Below are positions 36,479-46,260 of a DNA stretch of 64,000 nucleotides, in pieces. This DNA comes from an uncultured Eubacterium sp. (GTDB taxonomy: Bacteria > Bacillota > Clostridia > Oscillospirales > Acutalibacteraceae), in the NCBI GenBank assembly GCA_910577195.1, contig CAJTLP010000005.1:172372-236371 (forward strand), in the 5' to 3' direction. The notes beneath the pieces are model-generated. The model made no database searches and was not told the origin of the DNA. It saw only the letters and a program-made list of their open reading frames with translations. Every line of letters begins with the position of its first letter. Within the stretch, counting starts at the first letter, position 1. Both the position numbers and the translations under genes were made by a program.

Positions 36479-36642
36479 GTAGGGCAGAGGCTTGTCTCCT
36501 GCCGAATATGATTTTTTATATTACGGGAGAGCAAGCCCTCACCCTACAATGTTTCAATAGTATTCCTTTTGATTTGTAGGGGCAGGTTTCCACGCCTGCC
36601 CGTTTCATATTTTTTGGGAGGGCACGGAGACCCTCCCCTACA
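36479..36642. repeat. Composite palindromic intergenic repeat, copy B
   Basis: Two hairpin units, 36479-36547 and 36575-36642, have TGTAGGG-type ends and a 27-bp spacer, the same spacer length as copy A. Read in reverse complement, unit 36575-36642 aligns with 13530-13582 (shared GTGCCCTCCCAAAAAAT core), and the spacer also resembles that of copy A. It lies between gatD and ddl. Confidence 0.8.
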
Positions 36643-36659
36643 CTTAAGAATAATTTAAT

Positions 36660-37382
36660 TTATTTGATATACAACTTCATAACCTGTGCTCTTGCTTTTG
36701 CCTCGAGAGAATCATCAAGCGGTGCAAGGTCTGATTTGCCGTACTTATTTTCAATTGCCTTTGAAATCAGCAAATCTGCGAAGTCAGGATTTTTCGGCAG
36801 AACAGGACCGTGAGAATATGTGCCGAAGGTGTTTTTGAATCTCACACCCTCCGTGCCGTCCTCACCATTATTGCCAAAACCTTTAATCATTTTACCGAGA
36901 GGTTCAACACCTTTTCCGAGATACGTTCTGCCGCTATGATTTTCAAAGCCCACAACCTCAATGCCCTCTTTTGTTTTATAAGCATAGTTGCCGATCATAC
37001 GCTCTTCCTTACCCTCAGTATAAAAATCAAGAGCGCCCATATATTCCAGCATTTTACCGTCGTAGGTTTTATAATATTTACCAAGCATCTGGTAACCGCC
37101 GCAGATAGCCAGCATAACCATGCCGTTATGGATTGCTTTATTAATTTCAGTATCCTTTCCCTTTTTCAGATCGTCAAGAAGAACATCCTGCTCAAAATCC
37201 TGACCGCCGCCGATAAAGAGTATATCATAATCATCGGCATTAAAGCTTTTTCCCATTGTAATTGCGTCGGTATGGACATCAATCTGCCTCGCCTTCATTC
37301 TTTCGGTAAGAGCGATTATATTTCCCCTGTCGCCGTAAAGATTCAGCATATCCGGGTAAAGATGTGCAATTCTAATTATCAT
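36660..37382 (-). CDS. gatD: Lipid II isoglutaminyl synthase, glutamine amidotransferase subunit GatD
   Basis: The 240-residue class I (CobB/CobQ-like) glutaminase starts IIRIAHLYPDMLNLYGDRGN. It has FIGGGQDFEQ, the nucleophile Cys in LAICGGYQMLG, and the catalytic His in TYSHGPVLPKNP. With MurT it amidates D-Glu of lipid II to D-isoglutamine. The ATG at 37382 overlaps the murT stop as ATGA, so the two subunits are translated in step. An in-frame TTG at 37388 is less likely. Confidence 0.93.
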   Translation of the reverse strand: MIIRIAHLYPDMLNLYGDRGNIIALTERMKARQIDVHTDAITMGKSFNADDYDILFIGGGQDFEQDVLLDDLKKGKDTEINKAIHNGMVMLAICGGYQMLGKYYKTYDGKMLEYMGALDFYTEGKEERMIGNYAYKTKEGIEVVGFENHSGRTYLGKGVEPLGKMIKGFGNNGEDGTEGVRFKNTFGTYSHGPVLPKNPDFADLLISKAIENKYGKSDLAPLDDSLEAKARAQVMKLYIK

Positions 37383-38749
37383 TCCCAAAAGTCCTTACCT
37401 CCCAGTCTCTTTGCAATAACAGGACGCATTGTCATCATTGATGTATATGTCGGAACAATATAAACATCTCTGCCCTGAGCAGTTGCTATATCAACTAATT
37501 TATCGTAATCTTCATTCTCAATGACCTTGATTTCCCTGTTGCCGACGCCCTCATACTTAACACGTATCGCCATATCGTAACAGCGCTTGCCTGTGACATA
37601 GATATCCTTGACATTGCTCTTTTTGAAAATATCATTGAAGTCAACGTCCCATATCCAGCTTATGTCACGTCCGTCTGCAGCGTTATCATTCAGAGATAAA
37701 ATCAAGGTGTAATCATCTTCAATGGACTTGAGAAAGCTCATTGTCTGGCTGAAGCCTGCAGGGTTTTTAACAAGAATGACATTAATCTTATTATCACCGC
37801 TTTCAAACTGCTCCATTCTGCCGAAAGCACCATTGAATTTCTCAAGTGCTGTATAAATGGTATCGTTATCAAGTCCAAGTGCAGACAGAGCTGATGAACA
37901 GCCGATTGCATTGTATATGTTATAGGTACCGCCAATATTTATTTTTGTGATATTTTTATCGCCGTTAAAATCGGTAACAACAAGAGAACTGTTCGGCTTA
38001 AGTTCCTCAACGGAGGTTACGGAGAAATCAGGAGATACCCTTTTGTATCCGCAGTTCACGCATTCAAATCCGCCGAGATGTCCGTAGGTATGATAGGAAT
38101 ATTTATACTCGTGCTTGCAGAAAATACAGTATTTTGCGTCAGAGATTTCAGGCTCCTTTGCATCCTTGTCAAAAGGCGTATTCACACCGTAGGTTACAAT
38201 TTTATTCGGTATTTCCTTTGACATAGAATAGGTCAAAGAGCAGTCCGCATTAAGACAAACCACAGCATCAGGCAGATTTTTGATTGACTCCTTGATTGCA
38301 TTGAGGGTATGGGTAACCTCTCCATATCTGTCAAGCTGATCACGGAATACATTTGTAACAAGCACAACATCCGCACGGATATATCTTGATACCTCACGGA
38401 ATGCATTTTCGTCACACTCAACAATGGCATACTCATATTTATTTCTGCCTGTAATGGTTGAATTCATAATAAAGGATGCGGTGATACCTGTAATAAGGTT
38501 AGCACCGGATTTATTAATAAAATAGGTTTTGCCGGCTGTTTTCAGCCCCTCCTCAATAATACGGCAGGAGGTCGTTTTGCCGTTTGTACCTGTAACAATA
38601 ATAACCTTAACATTCTTTGAAAGGTCAGACAAAATATTACGTTTAACCTTCAGTGCAACTCTGCCCGGAAGGGTAGTTGCTCCTCTGCCCATCTTCTGCA
38701 GAATAAAGGTTACCAATCTGCAGACAAGACAGCTTAAAATAACTTTCAC
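37379..38749 (-). CDS. murT: Lipid II isoglutaminyl synthase, Mur-ligase-like subunit MurT
   Basis: The 456-residue protein has the Mur ligase P-loop VTGTNGKTTSCR, DENAFRE and the FNGAFGRMEQF region. A zinc-ribbon insertion has CIFC and CVNC about 20 residues apart, as expected for MurT, and a DUF1727 C-terminal domain binds GatD. It activates the D-Glu carboxyl with ATP. The start is read as GTG at 38749. It is preceded by a strong promoter and forms an operon with gatD. Confidence 0.93.
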   Translation of the reverse strand: MKVILSCLVCRLVTFILQKMGRGATTLPGRVALKVKRNILSDLSKNVKVIIVTGTNGKTTSCRIIEEGLKTAGKTYFINKSGANLITGITASFIMNSTITGRNKYEYAIVECDENAFREVSRYIRADVVLVTNVFRDQLDRYGEVTHTLNAIKESIKNLPDAVVCLNADCSLTYSMSKEIPNKIVTYGVNTPFDKDAKEPEISDAKYCIFCKHEYKYSYHTYGHLGGFECVNCGYKRVSPDFSVTSVEELKPNSSLVVTDFNGDKNITKINIGGTYNIYNAIGCSSALSALGLDNDTIYTALEKFNGAFGRMEQFESGDNKINVILVKNPAGFSQTMSFLKSIEDDYTLILSLNDNAADGRDISWIWDVDFNDIFKKSNVKDIYVTGKRCYDMAIRVKYEGVGNREIKVIENEDYDKLVDIATAQGRDVYIVPTYTSMMTMRPVIAKRLGGKDFWE

Positions 38750-38778
38750 GAAATCACGCCCTTAAAAAATCTATAATA

Positions 38779-38807
38779 ATTTTAAACGAAGCAAACATTT
38801 AAGTCAA
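38779..38807 (-). promoter_or_regulatory. Promoter of murT-gatD
   Basis: On the minus strand TTGACT (38802-38807) and TAAAAT (38779-38784) have a 17-bp spacer, about 30 bp before the GTG start. Confidence 0.7.
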
Positions 38808-38874
38808 CAATAATAATATGAAAATATTGTTTTTTTCTTAACTTATGTTACAATATGAAATCGGAGATGATATT

Positions 38875-39642
38875 ATGATACAAAAAATAATGGATATTGT
38901 TAAAAGAGCCGGTGAAATTTACAAAAATGCCGGCGAAGATTTAGGCATTGAGGATAAAGGCTCAGCCGTTAATCTTGTAACAAAATATGATAAAATGATA
39001 CAGGATTTTCTTTTCACTGAATTAGAAAAGCTTGTGCCCGGCTGCAAATTTCTCGGCGAAGAGGGAGAGGGCAACAAAGAGCTTACTGACGGATACTGCT
39101 TTATTATCGACCCGATTGACGGCACTACGAATTTCATAAAAGGTTTTCAGCACAGTGCTATCAGTGTTGGTCTTGCAAAGGATAAGGAAATGATAATCGG
39201 AGTTGTGCTCGACCCTGATTTAAACAATATGTTTTATGCCCAAAAAGGTAAGGGTGCATTCCTCAACGGCAAGCCGATTCACGTATCGGACTGTTCCATT
39301 GAACAGAGTCTTGTTCTGTTCGGCACTTCGCCATATGATCACGAACTGGCACACAAGACCTTTGCACTTACGGAAAAGGTTTTCTACAAGGCTATTGAAG
39401 TAAGGCGAGGCGGCTCGGCAGCACTTGACATCTGCTATGTTGCCAGCGGCAAGGCCGACCTTTATTATGAATTTATACTGCGTCCATGGGACTGGGCAGG
39501 TGCATCATTAATACTCAGGGAGGCAGGCGGTGAAGCTTATACCTTTGAAAAAGAGCCGCTTGATGCAAATAAAATATCTTCACTTGTATGCGGCAATAAA
39601 AACAGCCTGAGGGACTTTTATGAAATATTACAGTCTGAATAA
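38875..39642 (+). CDS. Inositol monophosphatase family protein
   Basis: The 255-residue protein has the three metal-site motifs of the family: LGEEGEG, IDPIDGTTNFIKG and RPWDWAGASLILREAGG. Members hydrolyse inositol-1-phosphate, 3'-phosphoadenosine 5'-phosphate, fructose-1,6-bisphosphate or histidinol phosphate. The substrate cannot be read from these motifs. The histidine pathway here lacks a visible histidinol-phosphatase, so a HisN-like role is possible but weakly supported. The ATG at 38875 has GGAGAT 8 nt upstream, and an in-frame ATG at 38845 has none. It overlaps the next gene by 23 bp. Confidence 0.88.
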   Translation: MIQKIMDIVKRAGEIYKNAGEDLGIEDKGSAVNLVTKYDKMIQDFLFTELEKLVPGCKFLGEEGEGNKELTDGYCFIIDPIDGTTNFIKGFQHSAISVGLAKDKEMIIGVVLDPDLNNMFYAQKGKGAFLNGKPIHVSDCSIEQSLVLFGTSPYDHELAHKTFALTEKVFYKAIEVRRGGSAALDICYVASGKADLYYEFILRPWDWAGASLILREAGGEAYTFEKEPLDANKISSLVCGNKNSLRDFYEILQSE

Positions 39643-40483
39643 TTACCTTCGCGATACCTTCGGCGAAAAGGTTTACAAGCTCAGCTTAAACGCAGGCTTT
39701 ACCTGTCCGAACCGTGACGGAACAATTGACACAAGAGGCTGCATTTTCTGTTCAAAAGGCGGCAGCGGTGATTTTGCCGAAAGCGCTTCTCTTTCAATAA
39801 CTGAGCAGATTGAAAGCGGCAAAAAAAGAGTGGAGAAGAAAATCAAAAACGGAAAATACATCGCCTACTTTCAGGCGTTTACAAACACCTATGCACCCCT
39901 TGATATTCTGAGAGAAAAATTTTGTGAAGCAATTCATCATAAGGACATTGTTGCTCTTTCCATTGCCACAAGACCTGACTGTCTTGGTGAGGATGTACTG
40001 AAATTATTAGCTGAGCTTAACAGTATAAAACCTGTGTTCGTAGAGCTTGGTCTGCAGACCATTCACGAGGAAGGTGCGAAGTACATAAGACGCGGATACA
40101 ATCTCGATGTATATGATACGGCAGTGGAAAATTTAAAGAAAACAGGTGTAAATATTGTTGTTCATATCATTTTGGGACTGCCGAATGAGACAAAATCAGA
40201 TATGCTTGAAAGCGTAAAATATGTATGTGATGGCGGTATAAACGGCATAAAATTACAGCTTTTGCACGTACTGAAAAATACCGACCTTGAAAAAGATTAC
40301 AATGCTGGCAAATTCAAAGTCCTTGAATTTGATGAATATCTGGATATCATAAAAGCCTGCGTTGACCTTATTCCGCAGAATATCGTAATACACAGGCTTA
40401 CAGGAGACGGCGCAAAAAAAGACCTGATTGCACCATTGTGGTCAGCAGATAAAAAAAGAGTCCTCAATGCAATAAACAAATAA
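39620..40483 (+). CDS. TIGR01212-type radical SAM protein (YtqA-like)
   Basis: The 287-residue protein begins YSLNNYLRDTFGEKVYKLSL. The radical SAM cluster region is CPNRDGTIDTRGCIFC, with the long Cys spacing (CX11CX2C) typical of this Elp3-related subgroup. It is followed by FQAFTNTYAP, a GLQTIHEEGAKYIRRGY block and HIILGLPNET. YtqA-like proteins are annotated only by family, and a tRNA or other modification role has been proposed without proof here. It overlaps the phosphatase gene and ends before a bidirectional terminator. Confidence 0.88.
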   Translation: MKYYSLNNYLRDTFGEKVYKLSLNAGFTCPNRDGTIDTRGCIFCSKGGSGDFAESASLSITEQIESGKKRVEKKIKNGKYIAYFQAFTNTYAPLDILREKFCEAIHHKDIVALSIATRPDCLGEDVLKLLAELNSIKPVFVELGLQTIHEEGAKYIRRGYNLDVYDTAVENLKKTGVNIVVHIILGLPNETKSDMLESVKYVCDGGINGIKLQLLHVLKNTDLEKDYNAGKFKVLEFDEYLDIIKACVDLIPQNIVIHRLTGDGAKKDLIAPLWSADKKRVLNAINK

Positions 40484-40497
40484 TAAACACAAAAAAG

Positions 40498-40525
40498 AAA
40501 GACAGCATCATAAGATGCTGTCTTT
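40498..40525. terminator. Bidirectional terminator between the radical SAM gene and rpsU
   Basis: A 12-bp perfect stem (AAAGACAGCATC and its complement) encloses an ATAA loop, flanked by A-rich and T-rich sequence so that it works for both converging transcripts. Confidence 0.9.
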
Positions 40526-40537
40526 TCCTTGTATGTA

Positions 40538-40714
40538 TTATTTATACTTTCTTTTACGAGCAGCCTCGCTCTTCTTTTTACGAGCTACTGAAGGCTTTTC
40601 ATAATGTTCTCTCTTACGAACTTCCTGGATAATACCATCACGAGAAGTCTGACGCTTAAAACGTCTAAGCGCGCTGTCAAGAGATTCATTTTCTTTAACT
40701 TTAACCTGGCTCAT
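40538..40714 (-). CDS. rpsU: 30S ribosomal protein S21
   Basis: The 58-residue basic protein reads MSQVKVKENESLDSALRRFK at its N-terminus. RDGIIQEVRKREHYEKPSVA and a Lys/Arg-rich tail ending RKRKYK follow, the complete S21 pattern. It joins the small subunit near the anti-Shine-Dalgarno end of 16S rRNA. A GGAGGGAGGG binding site lies 6 nt before the ATG. It is a single-gene unit between a strong promoter and the bidirectional terminator. Confidence 0.96.
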   Translation of the reverse strand: MSQVKVKENESLDSALRRFKRQTSRDGIIQEVRKREHYEKPSVARKKKSEAARKRKYK

Positions 40715-40775
40715 TCAATTCCCTCCCTCCGACCGCTTTCGGGGGTATTTGATACTTCTTTAATATCCGAGCAAG

Positions 40776-40804
40776 ATTATATACAAAAACAAACCAAAAG
40801 TCAA
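40776..40804 (-). promoter_or_regulatory. Promoter of rpsU
   Basis: On the minus strand TTGACT (40799-40804) and a perfect TATAAT (40776-40781) are separated by 17 bp, giving a leader of about 55 nt before the start. Confidence 0.8.
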
Positions 40805-40833
40805 GAGTTTTAACAAGAATTATGAAAATTCGA

Positions 40834-42327
40834 TTAAATTTTATTTTTATCTGCTTTTTCTGTAACATAGGGAGAAAGTCCCGATTCTTTTTCACCGCGT
40901 CTGCGTGCCATAAGATCACTTTCAACCAGAGCTCTCTTTTCCTTAGTGTAGTTAATAAACAGGAGCGGTATGATAAACAAAACACTTGCAACCGCAGGGG
41001 TAAGAATGACAAGCGGCCATATCCATTTATCAAACATAGCTGACTGTGTACCCACATAAACCGCAGCATTATCAATCGCCTTGTATCCCAGAATGGATAA
41101 TGCCAGTGTAGCCAGTCCTGCTGTTATGCCGCTGGAAATCTTTGTAAACGAGGTCTGCATTGAAAAGGTAATGCCCTCTGTCCTCTTGCCTGTTTTCCAT
41201 TCCATATAGTCAATACTGTCACAGAAAATAGATGTCTGTGCAATGGATGCAGCACCGCTCGGTATACTGCCGAGACCGATAAGCGCCATTGCCACCCATA
41301 GCCTTTTACCCTCAAAGCCTACAAAATAAGCAATTACACGAACTATAATATTTACAACCTGAATCAGTATAAGAACATTCACATAACCACCGAGCTTTTG
41401 CTTCAGCTTATCGGCAAATACCATTCCGATAAATCCGGGTAAACCTGTCATAATAAAATAAATTGTGGTAAGTCCGAGTGCACCGATAATACCATTGCTG
41501 CCCAAAAAATCACTCGGTATCTCATATTTAAAGAAATATGTAACAAGGTTAGCGCCAAAGCCCAGTGCACCGCAAAGATTTGCAAGCGTTACAAGAAGCA
41601 TCATCTTATTCTTGAACAGCAATGAAAAGCTTTCCGCAAGAGATGCCTGCTGCTCAGCCTTATTGATTCGTATACGCTCCTGTGCTTTGGAGCAGCGGTA
41701 GCTTATCATAGCACCGCCCAGTCCAAAAATAATTGCAAACACAAGAGTGACAAATGACATACTGACACCCTTAGCATTGGCTATCATTTCAAGCACCATA
41801 GGAATGCCCACGCTCAGTGCACTGTAAACGCAGCTGCCGATTGTTCTTGCCCACTGAACAAACTTATCACGTTCATTGGAGTTCGGTGATATCATCGCAG
41901 TAATACCCCAAACCGATACATCCTGAACAGTGTAGGTTAAATCCCAGCAAATATATATGATTACAAAATATGCAACCCTGAGCCAGAGGAGTTCCTCAGC
42001 TGTGGAAAATACGAGGAATAAAAGCACTGTAAAAACACCAACAGGAAGCGGCGTATATTTCAAAAAAGGTCTGAGCTTTTCGCCGTTTTTAAAGGAATGC
42101 TTATCAATAAAAGAGCCTACAATAGGGTCATTGACACCGTCCCACACCTTCATCACAATCAGCAGAACAGATACAATTGCCGCCGGAAACAATGCAATAT
42201 CCGTCATAAAATAAGTAAAAAATGATGCACCGATAAGAGAATACACCATATTCTGACCGCATAAGCCAAAAATAAAATCGCTTGCTTCTTTCTTGGGGAT
42301 ATACTTTTTTTCCTGTGCAGTTTCCAT
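40834..42327 (-). CDS. GPH-family sugar:cation symporter (MFS)
   Basis: The 497-residue protein has about twelve hydrophobic helices. The MelB-like signature lies near the N-terminus: FFTYFMTDIA, then MKVWDGVNDPIVGSFIDK with the cation-site Asp residues. It belongs to the glycoside-pentoside-hexuronide family and imports oligosaccharides or glycosides with Na+ or H+. Its substrate is unknown. The cytoplasmic host-glycan enzymes at 46-54 kb need an importer, and this is the nearest candidate although it is not in that operon. The ATG at 42327 is preferred over a GTG at 42336. Confidence 0.88.
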   Translation of the reverse strand: METAQEKKYIPKKEASDFIFGLCGQNMVYSLIGASFFTYFMTDIALFPAAIVSVLLIVMKVWDGVNDPIVGSFIDKHSFKNGEKLRPFLKYTPLPVGVFTVLLFLVFSTAEELLWLRVAYFVIIYICWDLTYTVQDVSVWGITAMISPNSNERDKFVQWARTIGSCVYSALSVGIPMVLEMIANAKGVSMSFVTLVFAIIFGLGGAMISYRCSKAQERIRINKAEQQASLAESFSLLFKNKMMLLVTLANLCGALGFGANLVTYFFKYEIPSDFLGSNGIIGALGLTTIYFIMTGLPGFIGMVFADKLKQKLGGYVNVLILIQVVNIIVRVIAYFVGFEGKRLWVAMALIGLGSIPSGAASIAQTSIFCDSIDYMEWKTGKRTEGITFSMQTSFTKISSGITAGLATLALSILGYKAIDNAAVYVGTQSAMFDKWIWPLVILTPAVASVLFIIPLLFINYTKEKRALVESDLMARRRGEKESGLSPYVTEKADKNKI

Positions 42328-42385
42328 AAAACCCACACCCTCTCAATTTAATAATTTCATTATAGTGCATTTGCACAAAAAAAGA

Positions 42386-42420
42386 AAGAAGAATTGTAAG
42401 ATTTTTTTACAATTCTTCTT
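42386..42420 (-). terminator. Terminator after the ABC exporter genes
   Basis: A perfect 14-bp stem (AAGAAGAATTGTAA and its complement) encloses a 7-nt loop. On the minus strand it is followed by a T-run, 8 bp past the stop at 42428. Confidence 0.9.
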
Positions 42421-42427
42421 AAATCAA

Positions 42428-44250
42428 TCAGATATAATATTGTGCCTGTGCGTTCCAGAGCTCGTAATACTTACCCTCTTTATTCTCCAAAAGCTCTTCG
42501 TGCGTTCCGTTCTGCACCAGCTCTGCCTTGTCAAAAACAGCTATGCGGCTGCAGAATATACAGCTTGAAAGGCGGTGTGAAATATAAATCGCTGTTTTAT
42601 GATTCACAAAAGAATTAAAGCGGTTATAGATTTCATTTTCCGCAACAGGGTCAAGTGCAGCCGTCGGCTCATCAAGAATAACAATCGGACTATCCTTATA
42701 GAGTGCTCTGGCAAGGGCAAGCTTTTGTGCCTCACCGCCTGATATTTCAACACCAGCTTTATCCAAATCCTTATAAAGATAGGTATTTTCCTCATTTTCC
42801 ATTTTCTGCACACGCTCCTTGATATTCGATTTATCAAGTGCATCAAACAGCTTTTCACTGTTATAATCCGAGCCTGCTGAAATATTCTGAGCAAGTGTGG
42901 TTGAAAAGATTTTGAAATCCTGAAATACAACGGAATACAAGCTCATAAGACTTTCAGCAGTATATTCCTTGATATTTTCACCATTAATCAGGATTTCTCC
43001 CTCTGTTACATCATAAAGCCTGCACATCAGTTTAATGAATGTTGTTTTTCCGCTGCCGTTTCTGCCCACAACCGCGAGGTGTTCTCCATTATGTATAGTG
43101 AGATTTACATTTTTCAGCGAATCGTTCTCAGCACCCGGATATCTGAAAGAAACATTCTTAAACTCAATTTCAAATTTATCCGTTAAATCAAGTACCTTAC
43201 TGCCATAGGTCATATCATCCTTTGTGTTCATTATATCAAAATAATAATTTACAAGAGGCACCATTTCTTCCGTTTTTCCAAAGGTTGCCGCCATTTTCAT
43301 AATACCGTTTATGATCTGCATAAACGAGCCGCAGTAAAGCACCAGCGAGCCGATACCAAACAAACCGTAAAGTCCCTTTACACCAATGAAGAGGTAAATA
43401 CCAAAACCTACAACTGCACCGAGAACGGCAATAAATGAGCTTGACTTTGCACTGTTCATGGATGCCTTTTTAAGCACCCTTTCACCATCGGTTAATAATT
43501 TATCCGTCGCGTTATGCTCAATGAGTTTCTGTTCCTTGTACAATCTGATTTCCTTGCCTGTGTTATAGTCGGAAAACATATTGAGAAAATAATAAAAAAT
43601 CCTGTCCAGACGTGAATATTCATCAGATGCTTTGAACCACATTTTATTCATCTTCAGAGCAATGACAAGGATAATACCGGTCATCACTGCAATTGCACCG
43701 AAAATCGTCAGCAGGAACACAGGCTTTTCAAAGAATGTATTACCTGTTGTTTTAAAACCGATTTTCAAAAGCGGAAAAATGATAATGACAGATATCACAA
43801 GGGTTATCAGACCTGACAGAAAATCACGCATCATCCAGCTGAGCTGAACAAAGGATGAAAATACTCTGTCCTGCGCCTCCGAATGCTTATGCACAAGCTC
43901 TTTAAAATCACCGTTTTCAAGCCTCTGATATTCCATTTTAAACAGCTTTACAGATATATTCTGCAGCTCTTTATTATACATAAGCGAACGGTACATATAA
44001 TACATATCGCTTAAAAAGTAATTCACAAAAAACAGGATCAGATTTATGCCGACTGCCAGTCCTATGTATAGAAAAAGCTCATTCATTTCTGCACCTGTAT
44101 CCAGCAGGTCAATAATTTTTGATGTGAACCAAACATTCACAAACGGCATAACTGCCATAACAATTGAAACCGCTATTGATGTTGGTATCAACCTTTTTCA
44201 AGACGGTGCATTTCCTTAAACGCTGAAAAGATCACTTTGAATTTTTTCAT
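42428..44250 (-). CDS. ABC exporter half-transporter, frameshifted near its start
   Basis: From 44191 the frame encodes 587 residues: a six-helix membrane domain (about 1-310) and an ATPase with GRNGSGKTT, EISGGEAQK, PIVILDEPTAALDP and YISHR. The natural start is the ATG at 44250, which has GGGAGG upstream and overlaps the preceding gene's stop as ATGA. It reads MKKFKVIFSAFKEMHRLEKG and then hits TGA at 44188-44190. Adding one A to the run at 44194-44198 would join this leader to the main frame and give a normal ABC-exporter N-terminus. Either one base is missing or translation restarts at the TTG overlapping the stop (TTGA). It probably pairs with the next gene as a heterodimer. Confidence 0.85.
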
Positions 44251-46022
44251 ACTGCATCGCCTCCCATCTCTTTATAATAGTAGCTCTGAACCTGATACAT
44301 TTTATAGTATGAGCCTTTTAATGCCATAAGCTCTTCGTGGGTACCGCTTTCAGCAATCGTGCCATCCTTGATGAACAGAATCCTGTCGCAGAAACGAGTT
44401 GATGAAAGCCTGTGAGAAATGAAAAAGGATATTTTATTATCCGTCATCTCGTTATATTTGAGATACAGCTCATTCTCTGCAATGGGGTCAAGTGCTGCCG
44501 TCGGCTCATCAAGAATCAGAACAGGAGCATTTTTGTAAATTGCCTTAGCAAGCAGCAACTTCTGCTTTTCACCGCCTGAAAAATCAACAGCACCCTTGTA
44601 AACATCCTTAACCATAAGTGAATTTTCTTTGTTTTCAAGGCTGTTTATTTTGTCCATTATTCCTGCTTTTTCAAAGGAAGAATAAAGCTTTTCTTTATCG
44701 TAATCAGAGGCTGCGCAGATATTCTCGGCAATACTCATCGGCAGAAAATTATAATCCTGAAACACGGCTGAAAACAGGTTAAAATAGCTGTCGCTTGAAA
44801 AATCACTGCTGCTTTTTCCGTTCACCAGAATATCACCGTCAGTAGGATAATAAAGGCCGCACAGCAGCTTGATTGCAGTTGTTTTGCCTGCACCGTTTTC
44901 GCCTACTATTGCAATATTCTCGCCACTGTTCACTTTAAAGGACATATTGTTGATTGTACTTTTCTGTGCAGAGGGATAAGTAAAATGCACATTTTTAAAT
45001 TCTATTGAATGAACATCTTCAAAATCAATATCCGGCTTGTTTTCATTTTCCTCACTGCTTTCAACAAACTCACGAAAAGCAGCACAATCATTGCAGCAGC
45101 GTTCCATATTGGAATACAAATAAACCAAATTCATTATCCAGTTTGAAAACCCTGTGATGATACCAAAGTAAAATATAAAATCAGAAACGGATAGCTTGTT
45201 CTGACATACAAGATAGGTCAGATATGCATATGCAACGAGCTCGCGCATAAGGTTTAACAATGCCCTTGTACCGCCGACCTTAACACTCTGGTGCATATAT
45301 TTTGATGTGATTTTCTCTAAGCCTGCAATCAGCCTTGCAATAGAAAACACAAAGTAATCCGCAAAGCCGTAAAGCCTGATATCCTTTGCAGCGGTTATAT
45401 CCTTGCTGAGGGAATAGTAATAGTCAAATTTAACAAAGATACTGCTTCTTGAATCCTTGACGCCCTTTTCCTTTTTATTCAGAAATTTTAAAAGGAAAAA
45501 TTCTCCGACACAGGTTGCAAGGATAATCAGAATCATTATGATGTTGATTTTATAAATAAGGGCAAGAGAAGTAACAACACCCACAAGACAGACAAGCATC
45601 TGATTGCAGGTTTCAACAAAATCTGCGGAGGAAGAATAATAGCTCCTGTAAAATTCCATTGCACGCTTATTCTTTTCTCTGCCCTCAAGGCTTTCAATGT
45701 TAATGTAAGGCGTATTCAGATTTTTATTGAAAGCCATAATGGCATACCGCATACGGATTATTCTTGCACTGCCGTTTAAAAGTTCCTGCATAAATGGGGT
45801 TAGCCAGGTTGTAAGCGCAACAAGAATGCTGAGCAGTGCAACAACCAGTGTTAACCTTCCAACGGTTACGCCCTCGTTAATGCAGTCAATCATCGCTTTA
45901 GGTATGTAGGCTGTAATAATCGGCTGCAGTACCATTGCAGGCACTCTGATAAAAAAGTATACAAGGCTTTTTCTGTCCCACTTAATCCAGTTGGCAAGCA
46001 TATATTTAAAATTCTCTTTCAT
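44247..46022 (-). CDS. ABC exporter half-transporter (permease-ATPase)
   Basis: The 591-residue protein has an N-terminal six-helix membrane domain and a C-terminal ATPase with GENGAGKTT (Walker A), DFSGGEKQK (signature), PVLILDEPTAALDP (Walker B plus D-loop) and FISHR (H-loop). It pairs by position with the following gene, a 4-bp overlap apart, so a heterodimeric exporter of peptides, lipids or drugs is likely. The substrate is unknown. GGAAAGGAG lies before the ATG. The gap upstream (46023-46260) has a TATAAT on the minus strand at 46148-46153 but no good -35. Confidence 0.9.
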   Translation of the reverse strand: MKENFKYMLANWIKWDRKSLVYFFIRVPAMVLQPIITAYIPKAMIDCINEGVTVGRLTLVVALLSILVALTTWLTPFMQELLNGSARIIRMRYAIMAFNKNLNTPYINIESLEGREKNKRAMEFYRSYYSSSADFVETCNQMLVCLVGVVTSLALIYKINIIMILIILATCVGEFFLLKFLNKKEKGVKDSRSSIFVKFDYYYSLSKDITAAKDIRLYGFADYFVFSIARLIAGLEKITSKYMHQSVKVGGTRALLNLMRELVAYAYLTYLVCQNKLSVSDFIFYFGIITGFSNWIMNLVYLYSNMERCCNDCAAFREFVESSEENENKPDIDFEDVHSIEFKNVHFTYPSAQKSTINNMSFKVNSGENIAIVGENGAGKTTAIKLLCGLYYPTDGDILVNGKSSSDFSSDSYFNLFSAVFQDYNFLPMSIAENICAASDYDKEKLYSSFEKAGIMDKINSLENKENSLMVKDVYKGAVDFSGGEKQKLLLAKAIYKNAPVLILDEPTAALDPIAENELYLKYNEMTDNKISFFISHRLSSTRFCDRILFIKDGTIAESGTHEELMALKGSYYKMYQVQSYYYKEMGGDAV

Positions 46023-46223
46023 CCTCTTCTCCTTTCCATTTGTCCTATAATCAGTTTATAATAAAATCCTTGTGATTACGTTTTAGCAAACATTTTGTTT
46101 CAGAACTTTGTAAACACACTAAGAAAGTAAACAGTATTTCCATAATCATTATAACAGTATTATCCCTAAAAGTCCTGACTTTTTGTGCTTTGTTACTGAA
46201 TTGAAATGAATACAAAATAAACA

Positions 46224-46257
46224 AAGCCGTCCGTTTTCATTTGAAAACAGACGGCTT
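46224..46257 (-). terminator. Terminator of the GH2-GH4-GH38-GH29 operon
   Basis: The stem has AAGCCGTC/GACGGCTT and GTTTTCA/TGAAAAC segments separated by one mismatch, immediately after the stop at 46261. The following minus-strand sequence is T-rich. Confidence 0.8.
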
Positions 46258-46260
46258 ATA

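Noticed and set aside
36810..37463. A 217-codon open frame on the plus strand opposite gatD and the end of murT
   Set aside because: It is antisense to two well-conserved genes, has no ribosome binding site and its translation shows no domain-like composition.
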